Shown here in pieces: positions 58,263 to 64,000 of a stretch of 64,000 nucleotides of DNA. Each line of letters starts with the position of its first letter. Within the stretch, counting starts at the first letter, position 1. This stretch comes from Vitellaria paradoxa (taxonomy: Eukaryota; Streptophyta; Magnoliopsida; Ericales; Sapotaceae), in NCBI GenBank assembly GCA_019916065.1, contig CM034241.1, positions 19,855,541-19,919,540 of the forward strand, given 5' to 3'. The position numbers and the translations under genes are program-made. The notes beneath the pieces are model-generated. The model had not been told where the DNA came from and did no database searches. It worked only from the letters and a program-made list of their open reading frames with translations.

Positions 58263-58983
58263 TTGGCACAAGGATTGAAGATTATGGTGAGGTCAAAGAA
58301 ATTTTTGTTGGTTACTACAAGAGGCTTTTGGGAACACCCTTCCAATATCCGCAAGATGCAAGGGCATATGTGGAAAGCATCATGCATACATCTTTGCCAT
58401 CACAGCTCTTAGATTCTTTGGAAGATGTAGTCTCGGATGAGGAGATAAAAGCCACTCTTTTCTCTTTGCCAAGTCATAAAGCTCCAGGGCCTGATGGATA
58501 CACTTCTCATTTTTTCAAGAAGACTTGGAACATTGTTGGTGAAGATTTTACAAGTGCTATCAAGTCTTTCTTCAGCTCGGGAAAGTTGCTAAAGATGATC
58601 AACTCCACAAGCATTGCTCTAGTCCCTAAAGTTCCTAATCCAAGTAAGGTGGCGGACTATAGACCCATTTCTTGTTGCAATACAATTTACAAATGCATAT
58701 CCAAAATTATTGCTAACAGACTTATGAAGCTCATGCCCCTCATAATTAGTCCTTCCCAAGCAGCTTTTATTAAAGGTAGAAGCATCTTAGACCAAGTCCT
58801 ACTCATGCAAGAACTTGTAAGGAACTATCATAAGCAAAACATATCTCCAAGGAGTGCTCTCAAAATAGACCTTATGAAGGATTTTGATTCGGTGTCATGG
58901 GACCTTATTATGGATGCTTTGCAAGCTTTTCACCTCCCAAGCAAATTTGTGGGATGGATAAGAGAATGTATTATGATTACACT
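58263..58983 (+). pseudogene. LINE reverse transcriptase N-terminal half, 5' and 3' cut
   Basis: About 240 codons without a stop. Blocks in order are RIEDYGEVKEIFVGYYKRL, the KAPGPDGYTSHFFKKTW block, the SIALVPKV..P and DYRPISCC..IYKCISKIIANRL blocks, SPSQAAFIKGRSI, then LKIDLMKDFDSVSWD with the first catalytic aspartate, and LPSKFVGWIRECI. This is the fingers and early palm of a plant L1 RT. The left edge abuts satellite. The right edge is where a Gypsy-like LTR begins. The RADD/FADD box and all later parts are missing from this copy within the window. The ATG of the open stretch (58235) lies in satellite DNA and is not a real start. Confidence 0.9.
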
Positions 58984-60297
58984 TGAAAAGTGTAATTACA
59001 AACTCCCTAACTCAACACTTATTCATGCATTAAAATAAGTAAAGTTGAAGTTTTAGTGTTATTGTGTTACTTATACTTTTATTATTTTATTTGTAGGAAA
59101 AAGGGCAAGGAAGTCGAAGTTTATAGCTATGGAGAGGGCCAAGAAGACAAGAAAAAGTCATGGTTTGAACCTCATCTTTGATGGAAAAGACTAGCCCAAA
59201 GACCCAACCAAGAGAAGGAAAGAAAGCAATGAAGGAGATACTAGATGGTCCCCACCGTCACCCAGATGGTCGGGACCACAGAAAGTACAAAACTTCAGAC
59301 GGTCCCGACCCCCTCTCTATACGGTCGGGACCACCCGTGATTTACAGCAGCTGCGTGAAAGCTCCTCTTCTAGGGTTTTGTGGCATCTTTTTAAAGACCC
59401 ATGGGACGGCTATGAAAGGGGACGCCTCTCTTTGTTTGCTACACTTTAGATTGAGAGTTAGATTAGGTTTTGATTAATTTTAGAGTGATTTGTACGCTTG
59501 GACGTGTCGATTTGTGATGTTTAAAGTAGTTTTAGCGTAAAACCCTAGTTCTTGGTTCAACGAATCAAGAATGGGTAGTTCACGAAAAACCTTGGGATGT
59601 TCGTAGACCCTTCGCATGGGTTGTGAGAGCTCATGCATAAGGATCTACCATGTTAAAATCTATTTTAACTTGTTTTGAAAACATTCGAAACCAAAAATCT
59701 TTAACCACACTCGTTTGAAGTCACTGGTATGGGTTTTCGAATATAACCGTTTACATACTTTCGAACAAGGTTAAAAATAGGTTTTGAATTCATTTCTAGT
59801 TTCGTTTGTTTGAAAAACTTTCGGAAACAAAGGTCTTTAACCATATCCGCTTGAGATCACTGGTACTAACCTTTGATTAAAATATTCTTAACACTTTTCG
59901 AATTAAACCCTAATCTAGTTTTGAATAAAAACATCCCAAGGTAAAGTAGTGAACTACCCAGACTTGAAAGTTGGATCAAGAACCTTTTTAGTATTGTGCT
60001 TGTTATTTAATTTAATTTCTGAGTTGATTTATTCACTTTAAAATTTAGAGTAGATGCTTTGTTTGCACTTTAAAATTAAATTGAATTTCTTTCATTTAGA
60101 AACTAAAACAAAAATTTGAGTTGCTAAAAAATTAGTTTAAATTAATTTAGGTTCACCTACTAATTAAAAGAATAAGTCTAGAGCTTTTAACAAAGCCCTC
60201 CCTGTGGATTCGACCTCGGACTCACCGAATTTAAAACTACGACTGCCCTCTTGCACTTGAGAGGTAGAACCCGAAACACTTTTTAGGGTCGGTCAAG
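58984..60297 (+). repeat. 5' LTR of right-hand Gypsy-like element
   Basis: Runs from TGAAAAGTGTAATTAC to GGGTCGGTCA. The end has the hallmark CCCTGTGGATTCGACCTCGG stretch near 60200 and sits four bases from the primer site. The part at 59240-59335 contains repeated GGTC.GGACC / GGTCCCGACC words (for example GATGGTCGGGACCAC and GACGGTCCCGACC), which are mutually inverted. A GGTTT.GAA...TTCGAA-rich section lies at 59680-59900. Confidence 0.7.
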
Positions 60298-60301
60298 TTT
60301 T

Positions 60302-60319
60302 TGGCGTCGTTGCTGGGGA
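60302..60319 (+). promoter_or_regulatory. Primer-binding site, tRNA-Asp type
   Basis: TGGCGTCGTTGCTGGGGA differs from the complement of plant tRNA-Asp (TGGCGCCGTTGCCGGGGA) at two positions, both C-to-T. It is much better preserved than the site in the Athila-type element at 22436. Confidence 0.9.
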
Positions 60320-60545
60320 GGGCAACTAAGCGCTAGACTTGGGAGTTAAAAGAGAGTTCACTTGAGAAATTGGGTGAATTTTTCTTTTCTCCATCCTTTT
60401 ATTAGTAGTTTTCTTTCTTTTGCATTGTTATATATTCATATGCATATCATATAACCTAGTTTGCATGCTAGCTAACTTAGATTGCATTTTAGTGTAGTTT
60501 TTCTCTTTCTCATTTTATTTTCATTTTTATTTTCTGATCTTAGAC

Positions 60546-61640
60546 ATGGAAGTTGGTGATCTTGTACATGACCCTTTTGATACCTGAGAATACATAGAGT
60601 ATCTAGGTGGCATGTTTGGATATGCTTTTACATTAGACACCTATAGTATGCTTCCTCAATTCTTTGGGCATGAGGAGGAAGACCCATGTCTTCACCTTGA
60701 TAGGTTTAAGGCAGCATGTGGTTTATGTGATGATGCTAGAAAGAGTGAGAGACTTAGGTGTATGTTTTTCCCTTTATCATTACAAAGTGTGGCTGGTGAC
60801 TGGTGTTATGCTGTAAGTGAATGGGTCTGTACTTGGGAGCAATTTCATCAAGCTTTTATTGAACATTTCCTCCCTATTCATCAAACCTTCACCCATGGCC
60901 TTCAAATCAAAAATTTTTATTGAAAAAAGGGTGAAGTATTTTATAAAAGTTGGGAGAGATTTAACAATCTTTTGGAAACATTCCCAAGTCACAGATTAGA
61001 GCTAGGGGACATTGTAGCCATATTATATAATGCTCTACCTAGTAGTTTACACCAGGCGTTTGATAAAGTCTTAGATAGGGAATTTCTTGACCTTACCCCA
61101 GGTGAGACATGGTCATTCCTTGAATTTTTCTATGAACACACCAGGCTACAAGGAAGACTTAAGCCTAGTTTTGAATCTCATGCACTTGAAAGCCACACCA
61201 AACCTTCCCCATATACTCTTACTTCACTTGATATTCATGATCCATCCTTTAGAAGTAGCACATGCATGGAGACCGATTATTTTGCTTGTCCCAACCTTGT
61301 TCCACTCACTGAGAGTCAGTATGAGGTACCTCGGGATTATTGGCCTTGTGAACCTAATGATGCACAATTGGAGGATGCTTTTTATCAATTTATGCAACAT
61401 CAAACGATGATCAACAATAATTTGTCTAGGTCTTCCGATGATTTTAAAGAACAAGTGTCTAGGTCCTTCGATGATATCAGAGGGCAAATTTCTAGGATGT
61501 TAACACAAGCAATAAGCATGATTGAGTCATCAACCTCAGGCACTACCTTAGGCACTGAGTGGGACAATTGCCCTAACTACACTGGGGATAACACTTGCAA
61601 TGAGCATCTTTCTCATATTCCTTTAGACACTCCTGTTTAG
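60546..61640 (+). pseudogene. Gag domain of right-hand Gypsy-like element
   Basis: The frame opens MEVGDLVHDPFDT at 60546. TGA codons interrupt it at 60585-60587 and 60921-60923, both explained by one C-to-T change in an arginine codon, and TAG at 61638-61640 ends this part. The capsid region is recognisable: FFGHEEEDPCLHLDRF, LRCMFFPLSLQSVAGDW, W.QFHQAFIEHFLP, then FYKSWERFNNLLE.FPSH and PGETWSFLEFFYEH. The later part has a Ser-rich heptad stretch (NNLSRSSDDFKEQVSRSF). No zinc knuckle is seen. The frame continues in phase past the TAG into the next segment. Confidence 0.85.
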
Positions 61641-61676
61641 GATATCCTTCTACCACTTACTAAGAGTCAGGGAGAT

Positions 61677-62363
61677 ATGCAATTCTTTCCTACTACCGAG
61701 CTTGATGCTCAACCTACCCCAATCACCCCAAACCTTATTGAGAGTCCTTTGACTCCAACTGACCATTTGAATGCCACATGGCCCGAGGAACATATCATTG
61801 AGTCAGTTGACCTTAGTTCACTCCACTACACAACCGAGGTTGAGAGTGGTGCACACCTCTCATCTCTTGACTCAGTCCCATCCGAGAGTCTTACTACAGG
61901 GATTGTGAGTGACTATCATAACACCGACCATCACTGGGGAGAGGTAGTAGACATAGAGAAAGCTTGCATTGACTTCTTAGGTGTTGAGAGATCATTCAAA
62001 CCCACTATTTCTACACCCATAGATTTCTTGGGCATTGAAAGACTTATTGAACCCACCATTTCCACATCCATAGATTTCTTGGGTGTCAAGAGACTAATTG
62101 AGCCAACCATGTCCACACCTGCACTTACACTTTGGCCACATCTGAGGTTTCAAGAACCTCACTTGGCCTTTCATTCCCCAGTGTGTTTTACACCTGGAAA
62201 GCATCCATATTCAATGCTTCGTGGGCCTGTAGAGAAATTTTATTTCTTAAACCATTTGTGGATGCATGGGATAGAGAGGGTGTTGGATAACACTTTTGTC
62301 TTCATTTCATTTGTACATAGTAGATTAGATTTTTCATTTTCTTATTTTCATAGTTCTTTTTAA
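61677..62363 (+). CDS. Unrecognised C-terminal part of the gag frame with IDFLG repeats
   Basis: Not recognised as any known domain. It is in the same reading frame as gag at 60546; the only break between them is TAG at 61638, so it is probably the C-terminal half of one polypeptide of about 605 codons rather than a separate gene. It begins with a Pro/Thr/Glu-rich stretch. From residue 98 it carries three 17-residue repeats of the form IDFLG(V/I)(E/K)R..(E/K)PT.ST, starting at 61968, 62019 and 62070. The end is hydrophobic (FVFISFV..SFSYFHSSF). It stands where protease and RT would normally start. A structural or RNA-packaging role is speculation. Confidence 0.55.
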   Translation: MQFFPTTELDAQPTPITPNLIESPLTPTDHLNATWPEEHIIESVDLSSLHYTTEVESGAHLSSLDSVPSESLTTGIVSDYHNTDHHWGEVVDIEKACIDFLGVERSFKPTISTPIDFLGIERLIEPTISTSIDFLGVKRLIEPTMSTPALTLWPHLRFQEPHLAFHSPVCFTPGKHPYSMLRGPVEKFYFLNHLWMHGIERVLDNTFVFISFVHSRLDFSFSYFHSSF

Positions 62364-64000
62364 TTTGATTTTCTTCCTTTATTTTATTTTTATTTCTTTT
62401 TTCGTACTAACCCTTTTTCTTATCTTATTTTCATTTCATTTTGTGTCTAACCTTTTCTTTTGAATAGTTTCTTTGGTTTTCTTCAAATAAGGAATCTCTT
62501 GAGGTAATACCTTTCCTCTCCTTCTTATTTAATCTTGCACTTTCAATTTTGGTACCCATCATATATAATTGTTGTTGTTGGGAGTGCTATAGAATCTAGG
62601 TTGGGGGGTGTTTTGGGTGATGCCTTAAGGGGCTTGAATAATGGGTGCATGCTTGGTTTCATTTGTGCTATGTTCTTATCTGTGCCTTTTGTGGCTATTA
62701 TTTCATGCTCATCATCATGCTCACTTTGCACACTACAGACCCACTTATGCATCATAGTTTTCACATTGAGGACAATGTTTAGTTTAGGTTGGGGGTAGAG
62801 TTTGCATGATGACACTTTGTGCTAAAATTGTCAAATTTTTCAAAATTTGAGCATTTTTTTAGCTTAAATACATTACTTAGCACATTTATACTTGCATATT
62901 GGCCCTTTTTGGTTTGGTTGATGGTGAATTTTTGTGAGAAAGTAATAAGTGAGTTTTGTTTAAGTATTAATAGAAAACATAATTCAAGTGGAGTGTGTGA
63001 TAACTTTGTGCATTTTTGGACTATCATGGAGAAGAGCTTATGTGCTTAGGAGTAAACTTTATTTGACATTGGTTACTTGAGCATCCTTGGACTAGGTGGA
63101 GACTTATACCCCGTAATGGTGAGCTTTTGAGCCTTTTATTATTTTTTTGAGGGGTTGCACATAATCACAGCTCTTTTGCTCTTCACTTTGGTTTTCAATG
63201 CACCAATTGCATCACACACACTTGCATGAGTTTCACTTGGCACATTATGAGTTGTTGTAAGCTTTGAACATGATGCTAGGCCATCTTTGCTATTGTTGGG
63301 CCTTTTTATCCTTTCTTGATATGAAATTGCCCTAGGAACCAACTTGAAGCCTTTTTAATAAAGTGTATGATAAATATATATATTTTTTCTTTGGTTCCCA
63401 CCTCATATATTGTCCCTTAACGTTATTTACACACTGTAAGCCTTACCCTCATATGTCTTAGGTTGTGAAAAGTGCCTCAATGTCAGTGATGTGAATGGGG
63501 GTTGGGAATAGAAACTTTGGAGAGCATATTGAGAGGGAATATTAGGTGGAGAATTAAGCTTATGTTTATTTCATTATTTCCAAAAAAAAAAGAGAAAAAA
63601 AAGAAAAAAAAAAGAAAAAAAAAGTCTGTTATTCATTTTTGCTTATTTAATTTTGGGACTTGTGCATTGTATTATAATTATTGAGAATGTCCCATGAGTA
63701 GTTTGTAAGTTAGCAAATAAGCTTCTTGTTGTAGTTCTTCTTGGGTTTGGAAAGGAAATGGGTAGTTTGGGACTTGTGTGCACTTGAATATCTTTATCCC
63801 AAGATATGTGCTTTGATTTCTATATCTTCCATTGTTAACCATTACCCTTGACCAAGTTACAACCAAAACAAAGACCTAGTGGATTCTAAGCAAGCAACTC
63901 TTGTATTGTGCATGTAGGGGTTTTGTGTAGTTTGTGTGGTGTGATCTTTTACACATGCATTGGAACATGGTTATGAGCTATCCACTTTGAATTTCATTTT
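62364..64000 (+). other. Non-coding 3' region of right-hand Gypsy-like element
   Basis: No credible ORF. T-rich sequence follows the gag frame. Then comes a G-rich stretch (GGTTGGGGGGTG near 62600), the hairpin and purine tract at 62763-62798, AT-rich sequence, an A-rich run with G interruptions (63580-63624), and more unassigned sequence to the window edge. The 3' LTR was not reached: neither the LTR start nor its internal words recur before 64000. Confidence 0.6.
62763..62798 (+). promoter_or_regulatory. Hairpin plus G-rich purine tract
   Basis: ACATTG (62763-62768) pairs with CAATGT (62773-62778) around loop AGGA. It is followed by TTTAGGTTGGGGGTAGAG. Same layout as 38382-38425 and 39294-39333 in the Athila-type element, with different stem bases. 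Confidence 0.6.

Larger units (their letters stand above)
58984..64000 (+). mobile_element. Gypsy-like non-autonomous retrotransposon with gag and no pol (runs off window)
   Basis: Starts with an LTR of about 1.3 kb, then a tRNA-Asp primer site, an untranslated leader, one long gag-containing frame (60546-62363), and at least 1.6 kb of non-coding 3' sequence with a hairpin and G-rich tract. No protease, RT or integrase motifs are seen in the 5 kb available. The frame ends and is followed by 3'-type sequence, so pol is probably truly absent, not merely downstream. The 3' LTR is outside the window. The exact first base (58984 or 58991) is uncertain because the other LTR cannot be compared. Confidence 0.8.

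Noticed and set aside
58984..59038. C-terminal end of the 267-codon LINE frame
   Set aside because: The last ~18 codons are LTR sequence read by chance. The LINE frame is truncated by the insertion.
62535..62798. 87-codon ORF after the gag frame, Cys/Phe-rich
   Set aside because: It overlaps the hairpin and purine tract, has no recognisable motif, and has a longer competing ORF on the other strand.
1..64000. rRNA, tRNA or prokaryotic-type operons
   Set aside because: Only tRNA-derived SINE heads and primer-binding sites were found. No complete tRNA or rRNA gene and no operon-like coding structure is present.

Overview
This is an AT-rich stretch of plant nuclear DNA, most likely from a eudicot. 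It is almost entirely transposable elements and satellite DNA. The evidence is: LTR retrotransposons with tRNA-Asp and initiator tRNA-Met primer sites, L1-type LINEs with a zf-RVT tail, a CACTA element, tRNA-derived SINEs, and a satellite of about 91 bp. No intact host protein-coding gene can be supported. The only host-gene-like piece is a promoter and 5' leader near 44.5-45.4 kb. The species cannot be named from the sequence.

Left part (1-15.7 kb): a Gypsy gag remnant (+) is followed by an old Copia element on the minus strand. That Copia is cut by three insertions: an LTR-like block (1570-2867), a non-autonomous CACTA element carrying a SINE (3529-6184), and a second LTR-like block with a MITE inside it (6390-9914). 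Beyond it lie non-coding repeats, a second SINE, and AT-rich sequence.

15.7-20 kb: a decayed minus-strand LINE is split by a small MITE, a 1.2 kb foldback transposon with target-site duplication ATTGAGA, and an hAT-like element with an imperfect 8-bp duplication.

20.9-40.9 kb: one Athila-type Gypsy element of about 10 kb original length. It has swollen to 20 kb because two complete Copia elements inserted into it. One is an autonomous-type short-LTR element with the duplication GTTTT. The other is a gag-only element in opposite orientation that splits the reverse transcriptase.

41-46.3 kb: an AT-rich region with a six-copy repeat of about 165 bp, then the host promoter and leader candidate, then an LTR fragment that runs into a 100-N assembly gap.

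46.4-58.3 kb: a tandem satellite built of about 91-bp monomers in alternating types (dimer about 181 bp), with multimer-scale duplications. A young 5'-truncated LINE sits inside it. A second young LINE fragment follows at its right edge and is broken by a Gypsy-like LTR.

59-64 kb: the left part of a Gypsy-like element with a near-consensus tRNA-Asp primer site. It carries one long gag-containing frame and no polymerase, and it runs off the window. The layout reads as pericentromeric or centromeric heterochromatin. The most interesting signals are the satellite's register and higher-order structure, the two gag-only retrotransposons, and a recurrent stem-AGGA-stem hairpin placed just before G-rich polypurine tracts.
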